DNA of 64,000 nucleotides. Source: Ampullaceana balthica. Lineage: Eukaryota; Mollusca; Gastropoda; Lymnaeidae. A model generated the notes under the pieces. The model was not told the DNA's origin. It worked only from the letters and a program-made list of their open reading frames with translations, and did no database searches. Within the stretch, counting starts at the first letter, position 1, and each line of letters starts with the position of its first letter. The position numbers and the translations under genes were made by a program. Shown here piece by piece: positions 41,956-54,534 of the stretch. The stretch spans positions 78,845-142,844 of the forward strand of contig CALYLW010001386.1 in the NCBI GenBank assembly GCA_944989445.1, read 5' to 3'.

Positions 41956-42369
41956 ATCTCGTAACATTAATCGTCCAAAGTAAGTTAGGTAAAGAACAAT
42001 TTAAATTTCATTTTAAATACAAAAGCATGGGTGCTTTGAGGTGGATCGCTAACATGAAAAACAAATCACAAAAACCATCATTTAACAACGTAGAATGCCG
42101 CGTCATTTATCATCTTTTTTTCAAAATATTACACTAACAATACACAAAACAATTACACAAACACACTTAATAATTTCAGCTGCACGAACTAAAATATCAG
42201 ATGATAACGATGATACGAATTCTTTCATTTCCTCTCGACCACATTATAACTAACCAGCCAGTTTACTGTGTAACAATGGATGTTAGTGAAATTATTTTTA
42301 AATTCTCGTACAAAGAGTATAGAGAAGTGGGGATAGTATAGTAATAATTTAAAATAGGACCAGTTTTTT
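41956..42369 (+). repeat. Distal part of a double-hairpin family copy
   Basis: ATTAATCGTCCAAAGTAAG, GGTAAAGAACAA and GGGTGCTTTGAGGTGG (42028-42045) match, inverted, 57940-58025. The hairpin part is not present because the 32-bp array sits there instead. Confidence 0.55.
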
Positions 42370-42397
42370 AACGCAATTTCTCTGGGGAAATTGCGTT
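42370..42397. repeat. GCAATTTC hairpin
   Basis: AACGCAATTTC-TCTGGG-GAAATTGCGTT, 11-bp perfect arms. A relative lies at 27219-27248. Confidence 0.85.
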
Positions 42398-43194
42398 TAT
42401 AAATTCAAAATGTCTGTTTTTTAAAAATATTTCCGAATATAACAAAAATCAAGTTTTTATTTTTTTCTCAGTGCGTGTGTCTGTGAGTTGAGCACATAAA
42501 AGTTTGAGTAATGTTTCACTTAGGTGAGTCCTGAAAAGAAAAGCATAAACTGTACTAGTATTGTTATTTGCAAAACAACTGAATAGAACAATGTTTGAAT
42601 TATGTTAAATAATATATACAATTTTTGTATCGTGATTGTTACTTTAATTGCAAAAAATTACAAGTGTGTTAAAATTTCGGTTTCATTCTTTTTAATACAA
42701 GCAGACTTGTCCTGCAGATTTTTTTTCTTGATTTCTATTTCAGGATAATGTTTGTAAAACATTCATTATCCATCGATTATCAGTATTTAAATATAGATTA
42801 TTTTTATTGGATTGAGACCAAAATGTTTTAAGTAAAACACTTTTTTTTGAAGGATGGGGGTGAATGTCACGTGAGAATCGCGAGATCACGTGATAGAGGG
42901 TTCGAGAGAATAAGAGAGAGGATAAGAAGATGGCTGAATGTGATCATTGAACTATGTTTATTTGTATATAATGATTGTAAAATCATAGTGTATTCCAGTA
43001 TTAAAGTTTGATTAATTAACATTAAATGTTTCAAGGGATCATTGTGAGAGCGATGTTGTTATTCAATAATGACTGTATACACACATAAAAGTAATATGTC
43101 ACACTCTACACTGCAGTTTTTCGAGAGACCCACCGTCTCGACCGGCCATACATGAGTATCACGTCAAAAGTACTATACATTATAGTTTTAAAAA
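42398..43194. other. No gene; LTR-like block at 42868-43095
   Basis: GTCACGTGAGAATCGCGAGA, AGAGAGGATAAGAAGATGG and an ATTAAAG signal followed by more unique DNA are reminiscent of a solo LTR. However, neither a second copy nor a target duplication is visible. Confidence 0.3.
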
Positions 43195-44480
43195 ATATTA
43201 AACAACCCTGTAAAGACAAAGTTTTTGACTATGAACCCCTTATATATAAGACATAACTAAAAGTATTGATTATGTTCTCGACTGATGTCACCTGGTTTTA
43301 AAACCGGTGGAAGGGGGAGTGGGTGGACATCGATGGGTGACCTCAACGCGTGAACTCAACTGTAACGTGGAAGATAAACAATAATAAACTGTAAAATTGA
43401 ATTACATATGGTAAATAGAGATAAGCTAAAAATACGAAGCATTGTTGGGTGACACACGTCTATGTGCAAAATTTCAGCTCGATAGCATCACGGGAAGTGT
43501 GTCATTTTTTACTTTTGTTTTTCCGCCCGCCCAAGACAGAGACGGCGATGAAGTTAATAGAAGGGATTTAATTAAACAACGCCATAATAAAACAGCCCCG
43601 TGAAAACAAAGCTTTTGACTATAAATCCCTTATATATGAGACATAATTAAAAGTATTGATCATGTTGAAACGCGACAAACATTTACATACTGAATCTGCC
43701 TTAACTCCCATTTACTATATAACTTGGGGGGGGGGAGAGGGGTAAGGTCTGGTCACCGATCGCTGGACCGAGCTCAGCGTGACACGTAAAATGTAAACAA
43801 AAGCACGCCGGTACATCGAGGGATGGCATCAACACGTGAACTGTCACGTGAAAGAAAAACAATAACAAACAGTGAAATTGAATTACATACGTTGTAGAGA
43901 GATAAACTAAAAATGCATTTATTTAATAACGGTACGTTCGATCGATCTGAAATTTTAATACGATGAATCGTTATGAGGTCTATGTGCCAAATTTCAGCTC
44001 GATTGCATCACGGAAAGGGGACAATTTTTTACTTTTGTTTTTGCGCCCGACGTACGAAGAGATGACGACAGAAGAGAGACAGAGATACAAGATTTTGAAG
44101 TTAAAATAAGGGATTTAAAAACAAAGTTTTTGACTATAAAACCTTTATATATGATACATAATTAAAAGTATTGATTATGTTAAAACGCGACAATCATTTA
44201 CAGATTGAAACCGAATTGTTTCCCCTGGCTTTAAAACCCGGGGAAGGGGACAAAGGAGTGCTGACATCGATGGGTGGCTTCAAAGCATGAACTCAACTCG
44301 CACGTGGAAGAACAACAATAACAAACTGTAAATTGAATTAAATATGTTATACAGAGATAAACTAAAAATGCATTAATTTAATTATGTTACATTCGATCGA
44401 TCTATCGAGCATAATCCTCCCCATAAGCAAAATCTACTGTGAAAATTTCAGCACTCTAGCAAGTCAGAAAACGTGTTTAC
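43195..44480 (+). repeat. Three adjacent copies of the CGATCGA repeat family
   Basis: Starts near 43195, 43585 and 44100, each with AGTTTTTGACTAT, TTATATATRAGACATAA, AAGTATTGAT, a G-rich tract (for example G10 near 43726), CATCGA-GG-TGGC, CACGTG, and in most GTTCGATCGATCT. A GCGCCCGACGTACGAAGAGA-type link joins copies 2 and 3. This suggests an old tandem with a unit of about 430 bp. Confidence 0.85.
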
Positions 44481-44729
44481 GAACGTTTTGAAAAAGTTCA
44501 AATTCTGACGACATATACAGATCCGCCAAAGTGCACGAGTTAATAGGATAGGGGCCTCAAAAATGTGCTTTTTTAAAATCCTGTTTTTGCCTCTATTTAT
44601 TTAAAACTTTCATAAGGTATTGATATTGGCAAATTTATTGAATTTACATTATTCTCCCATAGAATTGTCACGGAATATTTAGGATCGAGTATTATATTAT
44701 TGTTTTAAATGGAAATTATGATAAACATA
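44481..44729. other. No gene seen
   Basis: AT-rich, sharing TTTTTTAAAATCC and CTATTTATTTA with 15690-15720. Confidence 0.4.
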
Positions 44730-46490
44730 TATACGGGGCACATAAGTTGATGTCTTAAATTTGACTTTGATCTTTAGAAAAAATTGGTAGCAACATTCAT
44801 GAACAAATTATTAAAATTAATGTGTACTTTGTTTAAAGTACTAAATGGCTTCACTATGTTATTCTCACATCCTTTTTGTGAAAAATAAAACTAACAAAAT
44901 GTATAATTTTCAAATCATGCCAAAGACTAGTTAAATTATTCTAACTGCTATCACACTCGCCTTTATTCCACCGTCTCTCTGTAGTTCTCGCCCTTTATAT
45001 ATTAATGAATCAAATCATATAACTTGTTGAAACACAATAGAAACATTGTACAAAATGTACTTTAAAAAAACAGTCCTTGTTATTAAAATCTGTAGAAGAA
45101 ATATATTAGGTAAATATAAATATTAGGGCTACTGGAATTAACGATTAATTTATCGATTAATCGTTAAACGTTTTTTAACGATTACATTTTTTTAACGATT
45201 AATCGACTAACCACTTATAAATGTGCTTGGAGTCAAAAAGTCAAATGTTTCGGCTAATAAATATAAACTAATTTCTGGAAGATTACATTAACATTTGGTT
45301 TTAAACTATTGACTGACGTGAATGTTCAAAATGTTGATAAATGTTATTGTGTTCATTGAGAGAAATTGTTTGCCTACCATTCAATGTTCCCTATAAGTCT
45401 AAGCTTCGTTGGTCACTGTGCGAAGTTTAAAAAAAAACTCGTGTACAAAGTTGCACAACGTCCATTTTTTTTGCAATACTTTACAAAATTTGCTGCGTGG
45501 TGATCCTAAACTCCTGCGTGGCGTCGGTCAAATTTAAACTTCAGCTGAGATGAGACAGAATCCAAACCTATGTGAACGATTGTTCAGCTCGGCTGTTTGT
45601 ATTGTCAATAAGACACGCTCATCACTTCCACTAACTAATGTCAATACACTTGTCTGTTTGCGTTTTTGGTTAAAAGATGATATATAAAGAAGACATTACA
45701 GTGTTATTTCGATTTTCGACAAGTACGTTTAATAAATGTTACTTATGACACCATACATTTCAATTTTTTACTTTAATCGGAATTAACTATTAATTAATCG
45801 TTAATTTTTCAAAAGTTAACGATTACATTTTGATTGATCCGTAACAGCCCTAGTACATATGCATTTGCGACGGGTTAAAAATGTTTTAGCATGGTCTCTA
45901 GCAGTTTTATGAGGAGTTGAAATAACTTACTGGTTTTCTAATCATAAAAGTGGCATTAAGTATTTAGTCAAGTGTGTAGACAAAAGTGTTCTCGAAAATT
46001 TATAATTTTCATAAAACTTTTAAAATCTATTGACATGAGCTTGTTTTACTTTAACTCAGATTATACCAGGGGTTAGAGGAAATAAGGGATTTTTTGACAT
46101 AGTATCTCTCATAAGAGGGAGCGAAGTCAAGTGGCATGCCACTTCGATGTATAGATATGAAAAGGGCAGGTGAGGTGTTGTCGTTTTTACAAGTAAACAT
46201 TAGCTGTGTTTCATTAAATATATTAACTTTGTAGTTTCCATCATTTTAAATAAAGATGATTCTTTTAAAAAAATTTTGTTAAAACATAATAATTACATAT
46301 TGTTGCATGTTGCTTAAAAGACTTCATTTAAGTTATACAAATCCAGAATACTTTTTCCGATAAACTTATAATAGAGAGATTAATTGACGGCGTAGTGCAT
46401 AAGCCAAACTTTTATTTAATCTTGCAACCTGAGTAGTGTTATGTACAACGCCATATTAAATAAATCAGTTCTGGTGCTTTTTAGTGCGCT
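44730..46490 (+). repeat. Double-hairpin repeat family, copy 9, interrupted by a hAT MITE
   Basis: The left part (TTGATGTCTTAAATTTGAC, 44748) matches copy 10 at 51373. After the insertion at 45124-45852 come AGTTTTATGAGGAGTTGAAA and TAGTCAAGTGTGTAG. Hairpin 1 TCTCTC-ATAA-GAGGGA (46105-46120, one G:T pair). Hairpin 2 AAGTGGC-AT-GCCACTT (46129-46144). Distal box GGTGCTTTTTAGTGCG (46473-46488). Without the insert the copy is about 1.0 kb. Confidence 0.78.
45124..45852. mobile_element. TAGGGCTG-type hAT MITE, copy nested in a double-hairpin repeat
   Basis: TAGGGCTACTGGAATTAACG at the left, ATCCGTAACAGCCCTA at the right, with flanks ATAAATAT/GTACATAT (6 of 8 match). It contains a decayed CAATGTTCCCTATAAG insert at about 45381 and the empty position of the 1,986-bp hAT near 45560. 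Confidence 0.85.
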
Positions 46491-47110
46491 GACAGGAATT
46501 ATGAACTAAATGGATATCAGACATGACAATAAAAAGCTATTTAATGTACAGATACCATCTGTTCGTTAAAGACAACAACAAAAACAAAATCCTATTAATA
46601 CATTTTTATGTACTTTAGAATGTATTTCTATTGTTATATTTTCATTTAAATAATAATCGAAAACTCCTCACTTCATCGTCAGTTTCTAACGACAAACACT
46701 TACACATAAACACATTTAAATAATCTACAAAATTTAAACACAATGTTGCTGAGACTGCAATCAGATATGACGGATTTAGGGGGTGCTGATTGGGCTAAAG
46801 CCTGGGGCCTCCAATGATTTAATGGTACCAAACATATTATATTGTATAATAATGGTGACCGGACCGGGCCCAAGGTGGAATAGCAGCCATGCGCCCGTGC
46901 AATCTTGATTCGCCCCAGGGAATCAGACATATAGATTTATTCGTTAAAGAAGACTCTTTGCCGAAAAGTTCGCTGTTTTGTTACGTCCTGTCAGGCACAC
47001 TCATACCCTGTTTACATGCTATCCATCTACTAATACAAAATGTAAAGTATGTTGCAAAAGTAAAATTAATATGTATTTCTATATATACTAATAATATATG
47101 TTCCCGCGCT
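46491..47110. other. No gene; transposon-end fragments
   Basis: 46760-46905 (ATTTAGGGGGTGCTGATTGG, ...GGGCCTCCAATG) and 46965-47000 (TTCGCTGTTTTGTTACGTCC, TGTCAGGC) look like fragments of two elements. The second is shared with 6690 and 59221. Open frames here are chance. Confidence 0.5.
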
Positions 47111-48059
47111 TTGCAGTGGTACAAAAATTGTACGTTTGTCTTATCTGAGCTGATATTGATGTTTTAAAGAACGTGTTTATGTTTATTAGTATTTATTCCA
47201 CGACTTAGCCTGACTTTTCTTAGTTAATGGCTAAATGCTGCTGAGGCTGAGAATTACAAAATGTAAGAACAAACATCGGTTATCATAGCTATATAGTTAT
47301 TTATTCATAATAATTTGAATTAATATGGTTACAATTAAAGATTTTCGAAATAAAGTGGAATTTTTTGAATTATCTGATTCTTGTGAATAAGTTAATATGT
47401 CAAAATTAAAACAACAACTTAACAAATCTCAAATGAATAAAAATTATATTTAAGAAATAGGTATTTCAGAAAATCTTTTTTCTGGCCTTCAATGGTCTTT
47501 TTCCTCAACAAAAACTGATGTATTTTTATCGCCAATAAATAATTATATTTCTTCGTTTGTATATGTTATAAAAATGAATATGTGACACTTCACCTAAAAA
47601 ATTATGTAAGTTAGACAGAAAGAAATCCTTCTTGAAAGTGGCACATTTTATACACATTTAATTGTTAAATCTGGAAATTTAAAAAGTAATATATCTATAC
47701 TCGAAGTAATAAATAATGTTATGTTTAGAAATTGCGTCTGTAATAGTAAAGATTAGATATAAGACAATAAATAGGCAAGGATGGTAAACATTATTTTCTT
47801 TAAAAAGGGAGAAAAAAGGAAAAGAACGTTAGAACTAAATATCTCCATCACTGTTAACTAAACAAACACCAGGTAGGAGGTGGTCGAACTATGTCCGTCT
47901 GAGGTGCAGCAGAATGTCCAGGTCATCACGTGACATTAGTAAGTTCTTGTACACAATGACCCGTCATTAGAGGTCAACATGGGATTGTTGGTTGATTATA
48001 ATTCCAGGAACACGCCTGTGGGGCAGGGGCGGGGAGGGGGGAGTGACTTTTCTATTAGA
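47111..48059. other. No gene seen
   Basis: AT-rich up to 47840, then a GC-richer unique block (47860-48045) with TCACGTGACA and a GGGGCAGGGGCGGGGAGG tract next to the array. Confidence 0.45.
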
Positions 48060-48061
48060 AA

Positions 48062-50325
48062 TTTTACACTCGTTTCTTTGACATAAACAATATTTTTGTA
48101 TCATTAGTATCAGGTTATTGTCAATTTTACACTCATTTCTTTGACATATACGATATTTTTTATATCATTAGTATCAGGTTATTGTCAATTTTACACTCGT
48201 TTCTTTGACATAAACAATGTTTTTATGTCATTAGTATCAGGTTATTGTCAATGTTACACTCGTTTCTTTGACATATACAATGTTTTTATATCATTATTAT
48301 CAGGTTATTGTCAATTTTACACTCGTTTATTTGACATAAACAATGTTTTTATGTCATTAGTATCAGGTTATTGTCAATGTTACACTCGTTTCTTTGACAT
48401 AAACAATGTTTTTATATCATTAGTATCAGGTTATTGTCAATTTTACACTCGTTTCTTTGACATAAACAATGTTTTTATACCATTAGTATCAGGTTATTGT
48501 CAATGTTACACTCGTTTCTTTGACATAAACAATGTTTTTATATCATTAGTATCAGGTTATTGTCAATGTTACACTCGTTTCTTTGACATAAACAATGTTT
48601 TTATATCATAAGTATCTGGTTATTGTCAATGTTACACTCGTTTCTTTGACATAAACAATGTTTTTATATCATTAGTATCAGGTTATTGTCAATGTTACAC
48701 TCGTTTCTTTGACATAAACAATGTTTTTATATCATTAGTATCAGGTTATTGTCAATGTTACACTCGTTTCTTTGACATAAACAATGTTGTTATATCATTA
48801 GTATCAGGTTATTGTCAATGTTACACTCGTTTCTTTGACATAAACAATATTTTTATATCATTAGTATCAGATTATTGTCAATGTTACACTCGTTTCTTTG
48901 ACATAAACAATATTTGTATATCATTAGTATCAGGTTATTGTCAATGTTACACTCGTTTCTTTGACATAAACAATGTTTTTATATCATTAGTATCAGGTTA
49001 TTGTCAATGTTACACTCGTTTCTTTGACATAAACAATATTTTTATATCATTAGTATCGGGTATTGTCAATGTTACTCTCGTTTCTTTGACATAAAAATGT
49101 TTTTATATCATTAGTATCAGGTTATTGTCATTGTTACACTCGTTTCTTTGACATAAACAATGTTTTTATATCATTAGTATCAGGTTATTGTCAATGTTAC
49201 ACTCGTTTCTTTGACATAAACAATGTTTTTATATCATTAGTATCAGGTTATTGTCAATTTTACACTCGTTTCTTTGACATAAACACTGTTTTTATATCAT
49301 TAGTATCAGTTTATTGTCAATTTTACACTCGTTTCTTTGACATAAACAATGTTTTTATATCATAAGTATCAGGTTATTGTCAATGTTACACTCGTTTCTT
49401 TGACATAAACAATATTTTATATCATTAGTATCAGGTTATTGTCAATGTTACACTCGTTTCTTTGACATAAACAATGTTTTTATATCATTAGTATCAGGTT
49501 ATTGTCAATGTTACACTCGTTTCTTTGACATAAACAATGTTTTTATATCATTAGTATCAGGTTATTGTCAATGTTACACTCGTTTCTTTGACATAAACAA
49601 TATTTTTATATCATTAGTATCAGGTTATTGTCAATGTTACACTCGTTTCTTTGACATAAACAATATTTTATATCATTAGTATCAGGTTATTGTCAATGTT
49701 ACACTCGTTTCTTTGACATAAACAATATTTTTATATCATTAGTATCAGGTTATTGTCAATGTTACACTCGTTTCGTTGACATAAACAATGTTTTTATATC
49801 ATTAGTATCAGGTTATTGTCAATGTTACACTCGTTTCTTTGACATAAACAATATTTTTATATCATTAGTATCAGGTTATTGTCAATGTTACACTCGTTTC
49901 TTTGACATAAACAATATTTGTATATCATTAGTATCAGGTTATTGTCAATGTTACACTCGTTTCTTTGACATAAACAATGTTTTTATATCATTAGTATCAG
50001 GTTATTGTCAATGTTACACTCGTTTCTTTGACATAAACAATATTTTTATATCATTAGTATCAGGTTATTGTCAATGTTACACTCGTTTCTTTGACATAAA
50101 CAATGTTTTTATATCATTAGTATCAGGTTATTGTCAATGTTACACTCGTTTCTTTGACATAAACAATGTTTTTATATCATTAGTATCAGGTTATTGTCAA
50201 TGTTACACTCGTTTCTTTGACATAAACAATGTTTTTATATCATTAGTATCAGGTTATTGTCAACGTTACACTCGTTTCTTTGACATAAACATTGTTTTTA
50301 TATCATTAGTATCAGGTTATTGTCA
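48062..50325. repeat. Minisatellite, 63-bp unit, about 36 copies
   Basis: Unit ATCATTAGTATCAGGTTATT, GTCAATGTTACACTCG, TTTCTTTGACATAAACAATG, TTTTTAT (63 bp; for example 48671 and 48734). Variants AATATT, TTTTACAC and TTGTATATC recur. Short deletions at about 49063 and 49097 shift the phase. A 156-codon plus-strand frame over the first units is an artefact of the period being divisible by three. Confidence 0.97.
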
Positions 50326-51339
50326 ATTTTTCTAACAAATAATTCGAATCTTTGAACAAAATGACAACCTTGTAACATTTTTGTTTGATCTATTTCTATT
50401 CTATATCAGCGGTTCTTATATTTTTTTTAAAAAGTACCTTATTTATTAATTGTTAACTCAATTGTAAATATCACAATTAAAATGAACTTTCTCGTACACT
50501 TGTTTTTGTAATAATAAATTGTGCGGCGCCACATATAAGTAAACGGTAATCAAAAAAATTTCAATATAGAATTCAACAATAAACGTAAAAACGTAATGAT
50601 TCACATCAAGTTAAAAGCGCTAGGTACTTGTTTGAGGGTAACATGCTAAATGAGGAATTGTACATAATAAATGTGTGATAGCATACTAAATGAGTTATAT
50701 AATATTAAATGTGTAATATCATACTAAATGTGTTATAGCATGAGCACATTGTTGAATTAACAAATGGTTTATAGACGAAAGAGTTCAATGGGCCAAGATT
50801 TTCACTTCATTAGTCTTTTGTTCCAAGATATATGGTGTATATGAGGGGTAGGCGAACTTTTTTGCCCGTTAACCCAAAATATATACAGATTTTTTTGCCA
50901 TTACCCCCGAAGGGCCGAGGTCCTGCCAACAACGCTTGGGCTTTTTGGGAGAATTTTGTCGTCTCAATTTTTAACTTTTCTCTGTACATAGACAGTGATA
51001 ATATCAACCAAGTTTGTAATATTAATAATTAATATCCAGGACTTATAAAAATATAATTGTCATCTGATCTGCAAGCTAACGTTTCCTTTATCTACCTAGT
51101 TGTCAATATGAACTAGATGCAGCCAGTACTTACATCAACCTAGTTGGTAATGGAAAATGTACACATGATGTTCTTATAACAATCTAGTTTGTAAACTAAA
51201 CATATGCGATTGAGACCGCTATAGAAGTTGATAAATCCTAGAATCCAAAACTTTACACTGTAGAAATTTAAAGGACATAAAGAACAAGTTGAAATGATCG
51301 AGTTTTGTATTGTTGTATCGCACCAGCTATATAATATAG
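50326..51339. other. No gene; a possible transposon end at 50845-50940
   Basis: GGGTAGGCGAACTTTTTTGC and CCGAAGGGCCGAGGTCCTGC resemble hAT-type subterminal text, unpaired in the window. At 50630-50745 a loose repeat of ATACTAAATG(A/T)GTTATA occurs. Confidence 0.4.
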
Positions 51340-52500
51340 TTTACATCAGCACTGCACCACAAAGCTCAAAGTTTTGATGTCTTAAATTTGACGTTAAACT
51401 TTAGAAAACCTAAATAGGGTTCATGCATCGTTAAAAAAGGAATAATATTTGTTATATTGAACATTTTTGAACAAATAATAAATATAATATTGTATGTTAT
51501 CTCTATCCTGCATTTTTTGAATACTGAAAAAAGTTATACTATTGCAGTCTTGTCCCCTATTTTCTAAGTTATATTATTGTAGTCTTGTCCACTATTTTCT
51601 AAGTTATACTATTGCAGTCTTTTCCACTATTTTCTATTTATTGTAACTGTTATCGTTCACGTCTTTATTTCATCGAATCAAATTATACAACATATTGAAA
51701 TAAAATAGAAAGATTGTACAAATGTACGTACACAAACAAACAACCTCAAGGCTTTAATCATCAAACGGTGCCAAATGTGACAGTTATAAAATATTTACAA
51801 TCAAGTCTCTACTATTAAGATCTATAAAAAAAACTCTGAACAATTGATGTCATGATATTGTAAGAAATGTTTTAGCATGGTCTCGAGGAGAGTTATGAGG
51901 AGTCTAAAAAAACATAGTGTTTAATCAATCATAAAATATATAGTCAAGTGTGCACACAAAAGCTAGAGTTCATTAAAGACATTTATTTTTTATCGCAAGT
52001 TTATAATTTTCATGAAAAATTTAAAATCATTTTAAAAATGTAATAGTTTCATGAGCTTGTTTGAATTTTATTCAGACTTTACAAGGGGTAAGAGAAAACC
52101 ACCAATCTCTTATTAAAGGGAACGAAGTTAAGTGGCAAGCCATATAATATAAAGTAGACGTATCGGCGACTCTGCATGGACAACGTACACCTCAACAATT
52201 TGACATCAATTGACAGTAAACATATTAAATTCATTATTTCCATAATTTTAAAAAAAATATTTTAAAAATCCACTTTTTCTTCAAATTAAATATTTCTCCA
52301 ATTATAATTTTGTGTAAATAAAACATAACACTTTTGTAATACAAATCAAGAATACTGTTTCTCATAGACGTATAAAAGAATTAAAACAAGTTGAAAATAT
52401 GTTTAGATCTTCTAATCTAATTAATCTTATGAACTAAGTTGTTTTACGTACAACGTCATATTAAATAGATCAGCACCGGTACTTTTAAGTGCACCCTGAA
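51340..52500 (+). repeat. Double-hairpin repeat family, copy 10, fullest extent
   Basis: The left end has GCACTGCACCACAAAGCTC (51350), an inverted relative of the distal box, which suggests box-like ends on both sides about 1.15 kb apart. Then TTGATGTCTTAAATTTGACG, three 35-bp tandem units (51524-51635, ACTATTGCAGTCTTGTCC), TTTTAGCATGGTCTCGAGG, TAGTCAAGTGTGCAC. Hairpin 1 TCTCT-TATTAA-AGGGA (52106-52121). Hairpin 2 truncated (AAGTGGCAAGCCATAT). Box CCGGTACTTTTAAGTGCAC (52478-52494). Confidence 0.72.
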
Positions 52501-52604
52501 AGAAAATTTAAAGTTAATGCATGCATGTCACATTTGACAATACAAAGTTATTTTTCAAAAAGTTTGTATTTATCAAATACTTCTAATTCCATTGTTATTT
52601 TCTA
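52501..52604. other. No gene seen
   Basis: Short AT-rich tail of the preceding copy. Confidence 0.4.
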
Positions 52605-52925
52605 ACTAGGGGCTGAACGGTGCCTACGGTGCCCATTTTTTTTCAAAAACCCAAGTAACTTATCCTTGTTGGATAAATACGAAATATTAAATTTCCTGAA
52701 ACGTACACAAAGTATTTTAAAATTGTTTTGGTAATTGGCGTCATACACTATTTTACGGCGAGAAACACCCCCACGCTCTGTTAATCTCAAAACCAAAATG
52801 ATTATGATTTTAGGTCTATATTTTCAAGTTTTTTTAAGTTGCTTTTTTAACTGCTATGGACTGTTGCACTATGTCAATCAGGGTTATGGAGACAGACAAG
52901 GACTTGGGCTTTTATATTGTTTATG
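52605..52925 (+). repeat. GC-palindrome family, compact ~310-bp copy
   Basis: GAACGGTGCCTACGGTGCCC (decayed box), AACCCAAGTAACTTATCC, GATAAATACGAAATATTA, ..., GGACTTGGGCTTTTATA. The text AAAACCCAAGT near the left and ACTTGGGCTTTT at the right form inverted ends about 280 bp apart. Confidence 0.75.
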
Positions 52926-53599
52926 ATTCTATAAACACAAAAAGGGCACAAACACACACACACACACACGTATAAAAATTCAAATAATGTACACAATTTA
53001 AAGTAGACTGCATATACCGACGTGTATATATATAAATATATAACTATAAAAATTATTACACAATAGATTTCAGCTTGACTTAAATACAATCTTTGAGTAG
53101 ATTTGTTTCACTTCAAATATTATATACCTAAAAGAATGAGTTATAATCTCATCAAAGAAAAGTTCAAATAGTTCAAACATCAATAATTCTTTACTGCAGT
53201 TTACAAAATAAATATATTCCTTTATGTGTTATTTTCAAAACTTATTTTGCTTTAGTTTTAAAAAATGTATTTTTTTCGTTTGTTAAAAAACTTTTTTTAC
53301 TCTTCAGCCACATGAAAAAATAAATAATTTAGGGAATCTATCTAAGGTAACTGAAGTTTATGAGTATTGAGAATGCATGTTGGGGTCTGGTAGATTTACG
53401 TTTTAAGATAGAATTAGTGTGTCTCATGAAATTAACCCACTCCTGTCTGGTCGGCAGGCAGCTCGAACAATGGCTTTCTGCATGAAAGGAATACTTTAAA
53501 TCAGTTACTGATGTAGTGAAATAATTAAATTATAAAATTTGCAATTGTCACGCAAGTAGTGTCTGTCAGTCCTGACGCTACTAATTTTGGAAAGCAGGG
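52926..53599. other. No gene; short (CA)n
   Basis: (CA)n at 52952-52968 and TATA-rich text near 53020. Otherwise AT-rich unique DNA. Confidence 0.5.
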
Positions 53600-53995
53600 A
53601 AAACCAAATTACTGCACCAATGCATCAAAAGGTGTGCAAATTAAAGATGCGCTGTAAAAAAATATTATATGACGTCATTGTTTTCGCTCATATTTTAATT
53701 TTGGAAAAAGTGATCAATGTAAAAAGAGGATTTGAGGATGGTTAATTATAAAATCAACAAAAAAAAACAAAAAAAACAAAGGGGACGCCGTAGGCGCCCT
53801 ACAACCCCTATTATTAAATACTTTGTGTACATTTCAGAAAGTTTAATATTTCGTATTTATCAAACAAGGACAAGTTAGTTGGGCTTTTGAAAAAGTCGGC
53901 GCCGTGGGCGCCCTATATAAAAGTGCATTTTTTAAATAAAATAAATATATTTCAGCTGAAAACTTCCGTAATTTTTGACGGGGGATACGCTAGTA
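53600..53995 (-). repeat. GC-palindrome family, inverted near-complete copy
   Basis: Colinear on the minus strand with 21850-22165: GTAATTTTTGACGG edge (53968), CGGCGCCGTGGGCGCCC box (53898), TTGTCCTTGTTTGATAAATA, a second box GACGCCGTAGGCGCCC (53784), ATGACGTCATATAAT, GGTGTGCAAATT with ATGCATCAAAAG. Two boxes are about 115 bp apart, so a nested or tandem copy is likely. Confidence 0.75.
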
Positions 53996-54027
53996 AAGAT
54001 ATATTTCTTTAGATATGCAAAAAGGGG

Positions 54028-54150
54028 GGGGGAGCTTTGTGACGTCATATTTGTTTATTTTTGTCGTGTGTAGGTTTTTTCTTTCGGATCTAGGTTTTTT
54101 TGGACGTGTTGGCTAGGTTTTTCCCAAAATTGTCACTGGCAGCACTGGTT
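54028..54150. repeat. TTTCGGATCTAGG repeat, second copy
   Basis: See 34945-35085; about 120 bp shared. It also carries AGCTTTGTGACGTCATATT, the inverse of text in 23814-24059. Confidence 0.85.
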
Positions 54151-54534
54151 GCACCCACACAACACTGCCAAAGTACAGTAGCGTTTATAGTGGTTTCTAC
54201 TTACTTCGTTTCTATTAAAAAGTGTTATATGGTTAACTTATCTAATTTACGAATACTCGAATTTTTCTAACAAAATATTATTACAGAAATCTCATTAAGA
54301 AATATGCCTGCGAGTCAACTACTGAATAGATTTAATATCTGGGAAATAGATAAATATTGCTGTCTTACAAGTTAAAGAAAGGTTTTCAGTGCAATAGATT
54401 GGCTATATATCTTGTATGAAGTAGTGGTTATTTTAATTTTCAACAAAATAATATATGCCATGAATTTTATTTTATGATCTTCTGTCTAATTAAAACCTAA
54501 AATCTTTTGTAGTCAAATATTCTGTTACGTCTGA
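54151..54534. other. No gene seen
   Basis: AT-rich spacer before the array. Confidence 0.5.

Noticed and set aside
42868..43095. Solo LTR
   Set aside because: There are suggestive signals (ATTAAAG, purine-rich stretch) but no second copy, no convincing TG...CA ends and no target duplication. Left as unassigned.
48141..48611. 156-codon plus-strand frame
   Set aside because: It covers only the first units of the 63-bp minisatellite (21-residue period), without start context or any non-repeat sequence.
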